From: JAKQHY01 sp034429475
GTDB lineage: Bacteria; Chloroflexota; Anaerolineae; B4-G1; SLSP01
Length of the DNA stretch: 23,676 nt
Assembly (NCBI GenBank): GCA_034429475.1
Contig: DAOUGD010000154.1
Location: 1 to 23,676 of the forward strand
Direction of reading: 5' to 3'
The notes under the pieces are model-generated. The model searched no databases and was not told where the DNA came from. It was given only the letters and a program-made list of their open reading frames with translations. Within the stretch, counting starts at the first letter, position 1; every line of letters starts with the position of its first letter. Shown piece after piece: positions 7,350-14,685 of this stretch. The translations under genes and the position numbers were made by a program.

Positions 7350-8072
7350 CTATGCTCCGATCAAGTCCAGGATCATCAACCGCTCGTAGAAATCCTGGGA
7401 GGAGCGTTCCGCGGTCTGTTCGAGTGGAGTGGGGACGCCGCGGGAGTCATGGCCGTTGGCCCAGTGCGGTAGGTCGCCGGCAGGACTGATGAGACTGAGC
7501 GACTCGAAACCCAATTTAGTATAGGTCGTCCAGGGTAGATGCCCGGCGGCCACGGCCATGTCAAACAACCCCTGGGGCGCGCCCAGCGCCAGCACGGCCA
7601 CGTAGTCATGATCCCAGGCCCAATGCATGGAGGCGCGGCACAATTCCGTGCCGATGCCGCGCCCGAAGTAGCGCGGGTCGGCGCCTTTGGCGATGCCGGA
7701 TTCGGTGGCTTCCCGCTTGAAGCTTTCCAGCGTGCGTCCCACGTGGCAACAGGCGTGACACCACGCCGGGCCGTTCAGGGCCAGATCGGCTTCCCGCGCC
7801 ACCTCGGCCCACCACGCGGGACGCCACCAGTGATTCCACTCCGGCCAGGCGGCGTTGTCCCCATAGGGCAGGGTGATGCGGTAGCAGTGGAGCTGCGCCA
7901 CGCATTTATCCCCTTCCCAGGCCGCCATGCCGAGGGTGTCCTGGCTCTCAAAGAGCTGCGCCTGCACGGCGGGGTCTTCCGGCCAGCAGCGGAGCGGGAT
8001 GCGCGCCACCTCAGCGGGCCGAATGGGGCGGATCGTGATCGGATTTCCGTCGGGGGACATCAAAGTCGTCAT
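7350..8072 (-). CDS. GNAT-family N-acetyltransferase with a CxxCC cluster
   Basis: A 240-residue protein. The GNAT acetyl-CoA-binding motif is YFGRGIGTE (about 135-143, pattern R/Q-x-x-G-x-G/A) followed by a helix, and beta-strand 1 is ITIRPIRPAEVARIP. The middle is rich in Trp (EWNHWWRPAWW) and carries C105-x-x-C108-C109 just before VGRT, unusual for plain GNAT proteins and suggestive of a metal or thiol role. The start at 8072 is well supported: aaaggagg lies upstream on the minus strand. It follows the AlkD-like gene in the same direction after a perfect palindrome, and could be co-transcribed. Acceptor substrate unknown. Confidence 0.78.
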   Translation of the reverse strand: MTTLMSPDGNPITIRPIRPAEVARIPLRCWPEDPAVQAQLFESQDTLGMAAWEGDKCVAQLHCYRITLPYGDNAAWPEWNHWWRPAWWAEVAREADLALNGPAWCHACCHVGRTLESFKREATESGIAKGADPRYFGRGIGTELCRASMHWAWDHDYVAVLALGAPQGLFDMAVAAGHLPWTTYTKLGFESLSLISPAGDLPHWANGHDSRGVPTPLEQTAERSSQDFYERLMILDLIGA

Positions 8073-8096
8073 GGTCTGCCTCCTTTTTGCACTTAT

Positions 8097-8130
8097 CAGA
8101 GACCGGGTTTGGTCACAAACCCGGTCTCTG
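8097..8130. repeat. Perfect 15-bp palindrome with 4-base loop (REP-like)
   Basis: CAGAGACCGGGTTTG (8097-8111) and its exact reverse complement (8116-8130) flank the loop gtca. It sits between two minus-strand genes, and the stop codon of the AlkD-like gene (8113-8115) is in the loop, so the last residues of that protein are encoded by one arm. I recall similar gaccgggttt palindromes as dispersed repeats in Chloroflexota and cyanobacteria, but copy number cannot be judged here. Confidence 0.85.
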
Positions 8131-8985
8131 GCTTAAAATTTGCACGGCGCTTTCAATGGAGCGGCGATCCTTCGCGCTTACCGTGGGATCGGCGGCCCAT
8201 TCGGTATAGCGCGGCAGCAGCGGGACGAATTCCGGCAGCAGAGCCGTTGCCATGCTGCGGATCGCATCGCAGAGCACCCACGTCGCCGCCGGATCGTTCG
8301 GCGGGACGTGCGCTGCCAGGAAGTCGCGCACGGGTGCGGGATCACCGCGCGCGCCGATGCGGATGGCGAAGCTGACGGCCTTTTTCACGTCCATATCTGC
8401 ATCGTTGAGCAACCGTTCGGTCAATGCGACACAGCGCGCGGTGTAGTCCTTGTGCTTCATCGGCAGTCGCCCAATCACAGTGATGACTGCCCGCCGCACC
8501 CACTTGTTCTCGTCGGTCAGCCACGGCTCGATAGCAGTCAGCCACCGGTCGGGCTGCTTGCGGACGATGGGTTCCAGTGCGTTCATTGCCAACTGGTCGG
8601 CGTCCTCCCAGGTGATGCAGGTGCGGCATAACTCAATGATTAACGGGATCATAGACTCCGGCGCGGTCAGTTCCATCGCTCCTAGGACGTAGACGGCCAC
8701 GACGCGGCCTTCGCGCCCATAAGCGTCCCACAACCGGCGCGCCAGCGGTGTGTAATCGTCCACCCGCTTGCGCGCCGCCTTGCCAATCTGTGCGCCGATG
8801 TCCTTCAACACCGGCACAGGGATGCCGACAGTTTCTTGCTGCTCGCGCAGTTCGGCTTTGATGCCAGCTATGCTCTTCGGCTCGAATTGCAACCACACCG
8901 CGCGGAGCGCATCGGCGGTGGCTTCCGGTTTTGCCGGAGCATAGTCATCCAGGATTTGCGTCACTTGTTCAGATAGGTCACTCAT
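8113..8985 (-). CDS. AlkD-like DNA alkylation repair protein (HEAT-like repeats)
   Basis: A 290-residue, all-helical protein of the DNA alkylation repair family (PF08713 type). AlkD members are DNA glycosylases that use HEAT-like helical repeats to flank and excise alkylated purines. Family features seen are KSIAGIKAELREQQETVGI near the N-terminus, the segment TWEDADQLA (about 125-133), and LTDENKWVRRAVITV (about 156-170), whose Trp-x-Arg-Arg matches the conserved region that contacts the DNA backbone. The ATG at 8985 was preferred over the one at 8991 because the Shine-Dalgarno sequence agagga (8991-8996 on the complement) would touch the upstream ATG. The C-terminus SQRPGL is encoded within a palindrome. 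Activity not proven by sequence. Confidence 0.8.
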   Translation of the reverse strand: MSDLSEQVTQILDDYAPAKPEATADALRAVWLQFEPKSIAGIKAELREQQETVGIPVPVLKDIGAQIGKAARKRVDDYTPLARRLWDAYGREGRVVAVYVLGAMELTAPESMIPLIIELCRTCITWEDADQLAMNALEPIVRKQPDRWLTAIEPWLTDENKWVRRAVITVIGRLPMKHKDYTARCVALTERLLNDADMDVKKAVSFAIRIGARGDPAPVRDFLAAHVPPNDPAATWVLCDAIRSMATALLPEFVPLLPRYTEWAADPTVSAKDRRSIESAVQILSQRPGL

Positions 8986-9003
8986 ATCCATCCTCTAAAG
9001 ATA

Positions 9004-9075
9004 AACCACGAATCCACACGAATCTACACTAATTTTATGTTTTTGATTCGTGAAAATTCGTGAAAATTCGTGGTT
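9004..9075. repeat. Palindromic 10-base repeat, three units facing three inverted units
   Basis: Three 10-base units (aaccacgaat and variants, 9004-9033), a 12-base T-rich loop (9034-9045), then three units (attcgtgaaa twice and attcgtggtt, 9046-9075). The outermost pair is perfectly complementary and the inner pairs are imperfect. It lies just upstream of the AlkD-like gene. Confidence 0.88.
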
Positions 9076-9087
9076 GAAATTTTGATA

Positions 9088-9873
9088 TCACCCCGTTTTC
9101 CATTCACCGTCTATCCAATATACCCCAACTTCGGCCCCACTGCATTGAGCAACTTCGGCGGCGATGCGTTTAAGCACGTAGGGGGGAACTCGCGCGACGC
9201 CGGTTTCTGGTGTGGGGTAGTCGGTGCTGTAAAGCTGCACTTGCGCCGGGCGGATGTCCGCCAGCGCCGCCAGCCACGCCGCGTAAGCGTCGCCGCTGAC
9301 GTTGGCAACCGCGCCGTCAATCAGGACGCTTTGCAGGATGAGGCGCGGCACTTGCTTCAGGCCGGCGACGATATCCACCAGCGTCACCTCCGGCGCAGGC
9401 CGGTTGAGCTTCGCCAGCGTCGCCGGATCGCCGGCGTCCAGTTTGAGGATGGGCCAATCAAAATGGGTGAGAGCCGCGCGCACGGCATCCTTGTCCAACG
9501 TCGTCGCGTTTGAGAACAACGCCAGTTTAACGTCCGGGCGGAGTTGATCGCGCAGTTGCCGGACGCCACAGGCGATGTCCGCGAAATTCGGATGCAGGGT
9601 CGGTTCGCCGTTGCCGGAGAAGGTGAGGGTGGTGAAGCGCAGCTGGCCGCGCAGTGCGCTTTCGACGGCTTGCAGGACGCGCGCGACTGAGGGGAAATCC
9701 ACGCCTTGCGGCGCGCGCGTCTTGATTCTGGTCGGCCCATAATGGCAGTAGACGCAGTCGAAGGAGCAGACTTTGGTGTGAGACGGCAGCAAGTTAAGTC
9801 CCAATGACAGCCCCAACCGCCGGGAGAAGATCGGGCCGTAGATGAGAGCGGATTCCAATGGCAGCGCCGACAT
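9088..9873 (-). CDS. Radical SAM protein (COG0731-like Fe-S oxidoreductase)
   Basis: A 261-residue radical SAM enzyme. The [4Fe-4S] motif is C36-x3-C40-x2-C43 within VCSFDCVYC, followed by the SAM-binding GGE-like stretch SGNGEPTLHPN and by FSNATTL. The arrangement PIFSRRLGLSLGLNLLP before the cluster is characteristic of the small COG0731 group related to the wybutosine-synthesis (TYW1) radical SAM domain, whose bacterial members are mostly uncharacterised. The start at 9873 has aaggag about 7 bases upstream. Its own promoter is proposed at 9898-9926. It precedes the AlkD-like gene in the same direction, with a palindromic repeat between them. Confidence 0.85.
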   Translation of the reverse strand: MSALPLESALIYGPIFSRRLGLSLGLNLLPSHTKVCSFDCVYCHYGPTRIKTRAPQGVDFPSVARVLQAVESALRGQLRFTTLTFSGNGEPTLHPNFADIACGVRQLRDQLRPDVKLALFSNATTLDKDAVRAALTHFDWPILKLDAGDPATLAKLNRPAPEVTLVDIVAGLKQVPRLILQSVLIDGAVANVSGDAYAAWLAALADIRPAQVQLYSTDYPTPETGVARVPPYVLKRIAAEVAQCSGAEVGVYWIDGEWKTG

Positions 9874-9897
9874 AGATTTTCTCCTTCTCTCTTTTAA

Positions 9898-9926
9898 GTT
9901 ATACTGTGAAGTAACAAACTCGGCAA
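9898..9926 (-). promoter_or_regulatory. Predicted sigma70-type promoter for the radical SAM gene
   Basis: Read on the minus strand: -35 TTGCCG (9921-9926), exactly 17 bases, -10 TATAAC (9898-9903). The leader would be about 20 bases and would include the Shine-Dalgarno sequence aaggag. Confidence 0.55.
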
Positions 9927-9979
9927 ATGGGGAACAAGTCGCTCATCATCACCTGACCGCCTATCTATCTAGCTAGCTT

Positions 9980-12900
9980 CTACTTCCGCTTGTGCCGCAA
10001 CCGGATGCACCCCAACACCATGACCAGTTCCAGCACTCCTAGCCCACCGCGAACCATGAGGTGACGCAGAGTCACAGCCGTGGGGTGGTTGGTATCAATG
10101 CCTAGGCCCCATACGCCAAACTCGGTGACCTCGAAGGCGGCGACCATGTTGTTGAACGTGTCCACCCTGGAGTATGGTTGCCACAGTTGGCCGGACTCGA
10201 CGTAGCGGTAGGCGTGCAGGGCCGGCTCCTGCGTCACATCAATACCCGCGACCAGCAGATCGTTGTCCTCGTAGCACAGCGTGAGCGTGGCGTTGAAGCC
10301 GCTGCCGTCGGCCTCAATATCATAGCGGCGCGGTAACCCATCCCTATTGACGGATGGATAGGTATAGGTCAGCGTGACGGTGAACACGTTCACTGTACCG
10401 GTATCGGTGAAGGTGAGACTGCCACAGATGCCGGCGCCAAACGGATAGGTGCCCACCCCACTGACCGGCACTATATTTTGTGTTGGTCCTTGCACAGCGA
10501 GAGTCACTATCGCTGTATCCGTCAACACCCCGTCGCTAGCGATATAGGTAAAGGTGTCTGTACCGGTAAAGCCCAGGGTGGGGGTGTAACTAAACGCGCC
10601 ATTTCCGTTCGAGTGCAGAGTGCCGCGACTGACATTTGCCTGGAGCGTTACACTCAGACCGGAGCCATTCGCATCGGGATCGACGTCGTTTTGCAACACA
10701 CCCGGCAGGGGAACTGTCAATATCCCATCCTGCACGACATGGAATGCATCTTCTACGGCTAATGGCGCATCGTTATTGGCGGTTACGGTGACGGTGACGA
10801 TAGCTGAATCAGTGAAGGCACCGCTGGTGGCCATGTAGGCGAAGGTATCGGTGTAGGTCGCGGTGCGGTTGGTGGGAGTATAGACCAATGCCGTCGTGCC
10901 GCTGATGCTCACACCGCCGTAGGTGGAAGCGCCCACACTCTCGATGCGGAGCGCGTAGGAGTCGTTGTCCAGCACATTCAGGGTTGAAGGGCCATCGTCT
11001 TCGGCGAGACTGAAGGTATCAGCCACGGCGATGGGTAGGTTTTGTACCATCAAACCCGCGCTGGCGACGTTGTTGCCAGGGGAACCTTCACTTGTAGCCA
11101 TGACTGTTGCGGTGTTGGTGATGAGGCTGTTTGGCAGGATATCACTGAGTATGCCGGTGATGGTGATGGCGCCGCCTGCGCCAGGGAGAAGGTCTGCCAC
11201 ATCCCACGCATAACGTGTGCCGCCGTGCTGCGTGATGACCAGGCCGCTGCTGATGACACTGGTGAGGGTCACGCTGATGGGGACGACGTCTGTGATGATC
11301 GCGTGGGTAGCGGTGAGATCGCCTGTGTTGGCGATGGTGAGGGTGTAAGTGATCTGCTGGCCTGGGACAGTGGCGGCTGGAGCAACCTTCTTGGCCATGA
11401 CCAGATCCGGCGCCGGTTTCAGTTTGAGTGCGAGGATATCGAAGTCCCCGCTGTAGAGATGGCGCGGGGCAGTGTTGCCATTCCCCTGCCAGGTGGCAAG
11501 GGTAGCGCCTGCCACGTAGACATTGCCGTTCCCATCCAACGCTAGAGCGTTGCCGTACTCAGACCCTGTTCCCCCCTGGAAAGTGTGCCACCGGTGGTCG
11601 CCCATGCTGCTTAGTTTGACCACGACGATGTCGGCCTTTCCGCTGAAGGCGTGGCACGGGGCAGTGTTGTCATCCCCCCACCAGGTGGTATTACTAATAC
11701 CTGCCACGTAGACGTCGTCGCTCCCATCCACCACCAGGGCGTTGCCGACGTCAGAACCCGTTCCTCCGTAGAAGGTGTGCCACCGGTAGTCGCCCGCACT
11801 GCTCAGGCTGAGTATGGTGATGTCATAGTACCCGCTGAAGGCATGGAGCGGGGCGGTGGCGCCATCTCCCTGCCAAGGGTTATCGCTCCTACCTGCCACG
11901 TAGACGTTGCCGCTCCCATCCACTGCCAGAGCGCTGCCCTCCTCGTAACCTGTTCCTCCGTAGAAGGTGTGCCACTGATAGATGCCCGCGTTGCTCAGTT
12001 TGAGCACACTGATGTCGTAGTTCCCGCTGTAGGCGTTGTAGGCGTGGCGTGGGGAGGCGCCGCCATCCCCATGCCAGGGGCCGTTACTGGCGCCTGTCAT
12101 GTAGACGTTGCCGCTCTCATCCACCGCCAGGGCGTAGCCCCGATCAATTCCCCATTCCCCGTAGAAGGTGTGCCACCGGTAGTCGCCCACGCTGTTCAGG
12201 CTGAGTACGACGATGTTGTCGTCCCCGCCGCTGAAGGCGTGGACTGGGGCGGTGTTGCCATCCCCCTGCCAGGTGGCACGACCCTTGCCTGCCACGTAGA
12301 CGTTGCCGCTCCCATCCACCGCCAGGGCGTAGCCGTACTCACTAATCGTTCCTCCATAGAAGGTGTGCCATCGGTAGGCGCCCGCGCTGCTCAGGCTGAG
12401 CACGGCAATGTCAAAGCCCCCACTGTGGGCGTGGAGTGGGGCAATGTTGCCATCTCCTTGCCAGGCGGAACTGCTATAGCCTGCCACGTAGACGTTGCCG
12501 TTCTCATCCACCGCCAGGGCGTTGCCGACATCATTATTTGGCATTCCGTAGAAGGTATGCCACCGGTAGTCGCCCGTGCTGCTCAGGCTGACTACGACGA
12601 TGTCGGTGCTCCCGCTAAAAGCGTGGAGTGGAGCAGTGGCGCCATCCCCCCGCCAGGAGGTGTAGCTCTTGCCTGCTATATAGACGTTGCCGCTCTCATC
12701 CACCGCTATAGCGTAGCCGTGGTCCTCACCCGTTCCTCCGTAGAAAGTGTGCCACTCATAAGTGGGATCAATGATCAGCGGGTAGCGAGGGTCGTAGGTC
12801 CCCAGGCGGAACCCCACCTCGCCTTTCTCTAAGGTAAACGCCGCTGCGACGGATACCCGTCCCCCAGCGCTTTCTTGCCAGGCGATGGGCGCGGATTCAC

Positions 12901-13435
12901 TCAGGGCGCCGCGGCTAAACGCCATTCGCAGGCTGCCATCGGCCTGCACTTCCACTGGCACATTGTAGCGCAGACGCAGTTGTGCTGGGTCTGCGCCGGG
13001 CGCTACGGTGTAGGTACTTTTAAGGTTACCCGCCTCATCGGCGCGGTACTCAATGTCAATGCCACGCCACAGATCGGGATAGCTCACTACCCCCAGAGGC
13101 GTTGCCTGCCCCGATAGCCTCTCCGCGTTCAACTTGTCCGGCCCAGCGCTCGCGGCCACGGGTGTCACGTCTGCCGCGTCCGCGAATTCGATGCGCAATG
13201 CGTGGTCGAGTGCTGCCACCACCACCTGCCCAGGCCGGAAGCCCACTACATGACTGCCGGTAGTGAACTGAAATAGTGTGGTTGCGGTCATGGTATTATC
13301 TCCTACCGCAGGGTAAGGTCCATCGGGTATGTCCGGTGCGGCAGCCGCCGCTTGTGAGGTCGCCAGAGGCAACAATCCTATCAGTAGCGCGAGAGTGAGT
13401 CGCCAAACTCTTTTACAGAAAGCCCATGGGTTCAT
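9980..13435 (-). CDS. Secreted SBBP (beta-propeller) repeat protein with DUF11, Ig/cadherin-like modules and a C-terminal anchor
   Basis: An 1151-residue surface protein. It has a signal peptide (basic start, hydrophobic 13-26, Ala-rich cleavage region 29-33). Residues 34-225 are the N-terminal domain that commonly precedes SBBP repeats (VVSYPDLWRGIDIEYRAD). Residues 228-672 are seven repeats of about 64 residues, each starting WHTFYG and containing the SBBP core ALAVDGSGNVYVAG. Then come DUF11 (673-798), two Ig/cadherin-like domains (799-981; VADTFSLAEDDG, TLNVLDND, FTGTDTFTYIASDG), a beta-rich C-terminal region, and a tail with NHPTAVTLRHL, one transmembrane helix and a basic end RLRHKRK, resembling a sorting or anchor signal. 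Seven repeats would fit a seven-bladed propeller. The start has ggag 8 bases upstream. Likely displayed on the cell surface; ligand unknown. Confidence 0.88.
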   Translation of the reverse strand: MNPWAFCKRVWRLTLALLIGLLPLATSQAAAAAPDIPDGPYPAVGDNTMTATTLFQFTTGSHVVGFRPGQVVVAALDHALRIEFADAADVTPVAASAGPDKLNAERLSGQATPLGVVSYPDLWRGIDIEYRADEAGNLKSTYTVAPGADPAQLRLRYNVPVEVQADGSLRMAFSRGALSESAPIAWQESAGGRVSVAAAFTLEKGEVGFRLGTYDPRYPLIIDPTYEWHTFYGGTGEDHGYAIAVDESGNVYIAGKSYTSWRGDGATAPLHAFSGSTDIVVVSLSSTGDYRWHTFYGMPNNDVGNALAVDENGNVYVAGYSSSAWQGDGNIAPLHAHSGGFDIAVLSLSSAGAYRWHTFYGGTISEYGYALAVDGSGNVYVAGKGRATWQGDGNTAPVHAFSGGDDNIVVLSLNSVGDYRWHTFYGEWGIDRGYALAVDESGNVYMTGASNGPWHGDGGASPRHAYNAYSGNYDISVLKLSNAGIYQWHTFYGGTGYEEGSALAVDGSGNVYVAGRSDNPWQGDGATAPLHAFSGYYDITILSLSSAGDYRWHTFYGGTGSDVGNALVVDGSDDVYVAGISNTTWWGDDNTAPCHAFSGKADIVVVKLSSMGDHRWHTFQGGTGSEYGNALALDGNGNVYVAGATLATWQGNGNTAPRHLYSGDFDILALKLKPAPDLVMAKKVAPAATVPGQQITYTLTIANTGDLTATHAIITDVVPISVTLTSVISSGLVITQHGGTRYAWDVADLLPGAGGAITITGILSDILPNSLITNTATVMATSEGSPGNNVASAGLMVQNLPIAVADTFSLAEDDGPSTLNVLDNDSYALRIESVGASTYGGVSISGTTALVYTPTNRTATYTDTFAYMATSGAFTDSAIVTVTVTANNDAPLAVEDAFHVVQDGILTVPLPGVLQNDVDPDANGSGLSVTLQANVSRGTLHSNGNGAFSYTPTLGFTGTDTFTYIASDGVLTDTAIVTLAVQGPTQNIVPVSGVGTYPFGAGICGSLTFTDTGTVNVFTVTLTYTYPSVNRDGLPRRYDIEADGSGFNATLTLCYEDNDLLVAGIDVTQEPALHAYRYVESGQLWQPYSRVDTFNNMVAAFEVTEFGVWGLGIDTNHPTAVTLRHLMVRGGLGVLELVMVLGCIRLRHKRK
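11417..12754 (-). repeat. Seven in-frame DNA repeats of about 190 bp encoding the SBBP units
   Basis: Each unit encodes WHTFYG at its start, then ALAVDGSGNVYVAG, a W-x-G-D-G segment, HAFSG and a short hydrophobic strand (IVVLSLSSAG). Units differ by substitutions and small insertions (the fourth has extra residues around HAYNAYSG). The repeats also create a long open frame on the opposite strand. Confidence 0.88.
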
Positions 13436-13455
13436 TTAAGTTCTCCGTTCGCGAT

Positions 13456-13484
13456 TTGCCAAAACCTTGTTATGGAAATAGTAT
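13456..13484 (+). promoter_or_regulatory. Predicted promoter for the threonine dehydratase-like gene
   Basis: -35 TTGCCA (13456-13461), 17-base spacer, -10 TAGTAT (13479-13484). Transcription would start near 13491, leaving a 69-base leader before the ATG at 13560. Confidence 0.5.
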
Positions 13485-13485
13485 A
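13480..13485 (-). promoter_or_regulatory. Predicted extended -10 element for the SBBP gene
   Basis: On the minus strand TATACT is preceded by TGG, giving the extended -10 pattern TGn-TATACT. No good -35 box lies 17 bases upstream. It shares bases with the -10 of the divergent promoter on the plus strand. Confidence 0.4.
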
Positions 13486-13497
13486 CCAGCAAATGCC

Positions 13498-13512
13498 TGC
13501 AAAGTGTTTGCA
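13498..13512. promoter_or_regulatory. Palindrome TGCAAA-GTG-TTTGCA, candidate operator
   Basis: A perfect 6-bp inverted repeat with a 3-base centre sits in the divergent intergenic region, 13 bases past the plus-strand -10 and upstream of the minus-strand -10. This is a place where a dimeric regulator could affect both genes. Confidence 0.35.
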
Positions 13513-13559
13513 AGCGCGGTTTTGGGAAAATTTGGCATCTGCCGGCAAATGGAGAGGTT

Positions 13560-14519
13560 ATGAAAGAAATCCCTGTCTTTGATGATGTCATCGCGGCCAC
13601 CAGGCGTATAGAGCCTTATATCCATCATACGCCGGTTTTGACTTCCAGGACACTGAACAAAATGATTGAAGCAGAGATTTTTCTGAAAGCAGAGTGCTTC
13701 CAGCGCGTTGGGGCATTTAAAGTCCGAGGCGGCTGTAATGCAGTTTTTTCATTGTCTGAACAAGAAGCGCAGTATGGCGTTGTCACTCACTCATCAGGGA
13801 ATCATGCGCAAGCTATTGCCTATGCCGCTGGATTACGAAAAATTCCCGCTACAGTGGTGATGCCAGAAGATGCGCCTCCTATCAAAGTTGCTGCTGTGAA
13901 GGACTATGGTGCCCGCGTTGTGTGGTCTGGATCAGAACCGTTGGAAAGAGAACGGGTACTAGAAGCTGTACTTAAACAAACGGGAAGTGTGTTTATCCAC
14001 CCTTCTAATAATTTTTACGTGATTGCCGGTCAGGGCACAGCGGCTTTGGAGCTTTTGGCAGAAGTCCCTGCTTTGGATTTTGTGATGACGCCGGTTGGTG
14101 GTGGCGGATTATTGGCAGGAACAGCGTTAGCCGCGACGGGAATTTCTCCTACCACTCAGGTCATCGGCGCGGAGCCGGCGACAGTGGATGACGCCGCACG
14201 CTCTTTCCACGACGGGCGCATCTATCCGCCAACCAACGCCTCTACAGTGGCCGATGGCCTGCGCACCTTCCTGGGCAATGTCACCTTCCTCATCATCCGC
14301 ACGCATGTGAGCGACATTATCACCGTGACCGAAGCGGGCATCGTCGCTGCGATGCGCCTAGTGTGGGAACGGATGAAGGTTGTCATCGAGCCGTCAGCGG
14401 CGGTGCCGGTGGCTGCGCTGTTTGAGCATCCCGACATGTGGCGCGGGCGGCGGGTGGGGGTGATCCTTTCTGGCGGGAACGTGGATTTGGCGCGGCTGCC
14501 GTGGCTTACCTGCGGTTGA
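13560..14519 (+). CDS. Threonine ammonia-lyase / serine racemase-family PLP enzyme
   Basis: A 319-residue fold-type II PLP enzyme catalysing beta-elimination (threonine or serine to keto acid plus ammonia) or racemisation. The PLP-binding Lys54 is in FQRVGAFKVRGG, followed by SSGNHAQA (substrate-binding loop) and the glycine-rich phosphate loop GGGGLLAG. There is no C-terminal ACT regulatory domain, so the length matches catabolic threonine dehydratase or serine racemase rather than biosynthetic IlvA. Shine-Dalgarno gagagg (13551-13556) precedes the ATG by only 3 bases. It is divergent from the SBBP gene. Base composition changes within the gene: up to about 14150 many codons end in A or T, afterwards nearly all end in G or C. 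Substrate cannot be assigned from sequence. Confidence 0.87.
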   Translation: MKEIPVFDDVIAATRRIEPYIHHTPVLTSRTLNKMIEAEIFLKAECFQRVGAFKVRGGCNAVFSLSEQEAQYGVVTHSSGNHAQAIAYAAGLRKIPATVVMPEDAPPIKVAAVKDYGARVVWSGSEPLERERVLEAVLKQTGSVFIHPSNNFYVIAGQGTAALELLAEVPALDFVMTPVGGGGLLAGTALAATGISPTTQVIGAEPATVDDAARSFHDGRIYPPTNASTVADGLRTFLGNVTFLIIRTHVSDIITVTEAGIVAAMRLVWERMKVVIEPSAAVPVAALFEHPDMWRGRRVGVILSGGNVDLARLPWLTCG

Positions 14520-14527
14520 AACAGAAA

Positions 14528-14565
14528 AACCCGTTCAAACGGGTTCGAGGCATTTTGACGCCTCG
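14528..14565 (+). terminator. Two tandem stem-loops after the threonine dehydratase-like gene
   Basis: AACCCGT/ACGGGTT (14528-14534/14539-14545, loop tcaa) is followed at once by CGAGGC/GCCTCG (14546-14551/14560-14565, 8-base loop). There is no U-run, so termination is plausible but not certain. A third small hairpin, CCCTTA/TAAGGG (14593-14598/14607-14612), overlaps the next promoter. Confidence 0.5.
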
Positions 14566-14590
14566 TGTCGTAACGCTGCGGGTGGATGGC

Positions 14591-14618
14591 TTGCCCTTAG
14601 AGGTACGTAAGGGATAAT
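14591..14618 (+). promoter_or_regulatory. Predicted promoter for the plsC-like gene
   Basis: -35 TTGCCC (14591-14596), 16-base spacer, -10 GATAAT (14613-14618). The spacer contains the arms of a small hairpin. Leader about 60 bases, including a 9-base repeat tract. Confidence 0.45.
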
Positions 14619-14645
14619 AGAGACACTTAGTTGGCGACGGTAACC

Positions 14646-14672
14646 TTCCGTTGAAATCCGTTCAATCCGTTG
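14646..14672. repeat. Nonamer array, consensus AATCCGTTG, three units
   Basis: Three 9-base units in phase (ttccgttga, aatccgttc, aatccgttg) end directly before the Shine-Dalgarno sequence of the plsC-like gene. The same unit family recurs at 16932-16988. Confidence 0.7.
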
Positions 14673-14685
14673 AGAAGGAGGAACG

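Noticed and set aside
9960..9979. CTAGCTAG-type short tandem repeat after the SBBP stop
   Set aside because: Only a few 4-base units and a self-complementary octamer; too short to call a terminator or array.
11651..12832. Open frame of 393 codons opposite the SBBP repeats
   Set aside because: It is periodic because the repeats are periodic, shows no family motif, and lies opposite a clearly recognised secreted protein.
14541..14570. GGGTTCGAGGC resembling a tRNA T-loop
   Set aside because: No acceptor, D or anticodon arm pairs with it; it is explained by two tandem hairpins.
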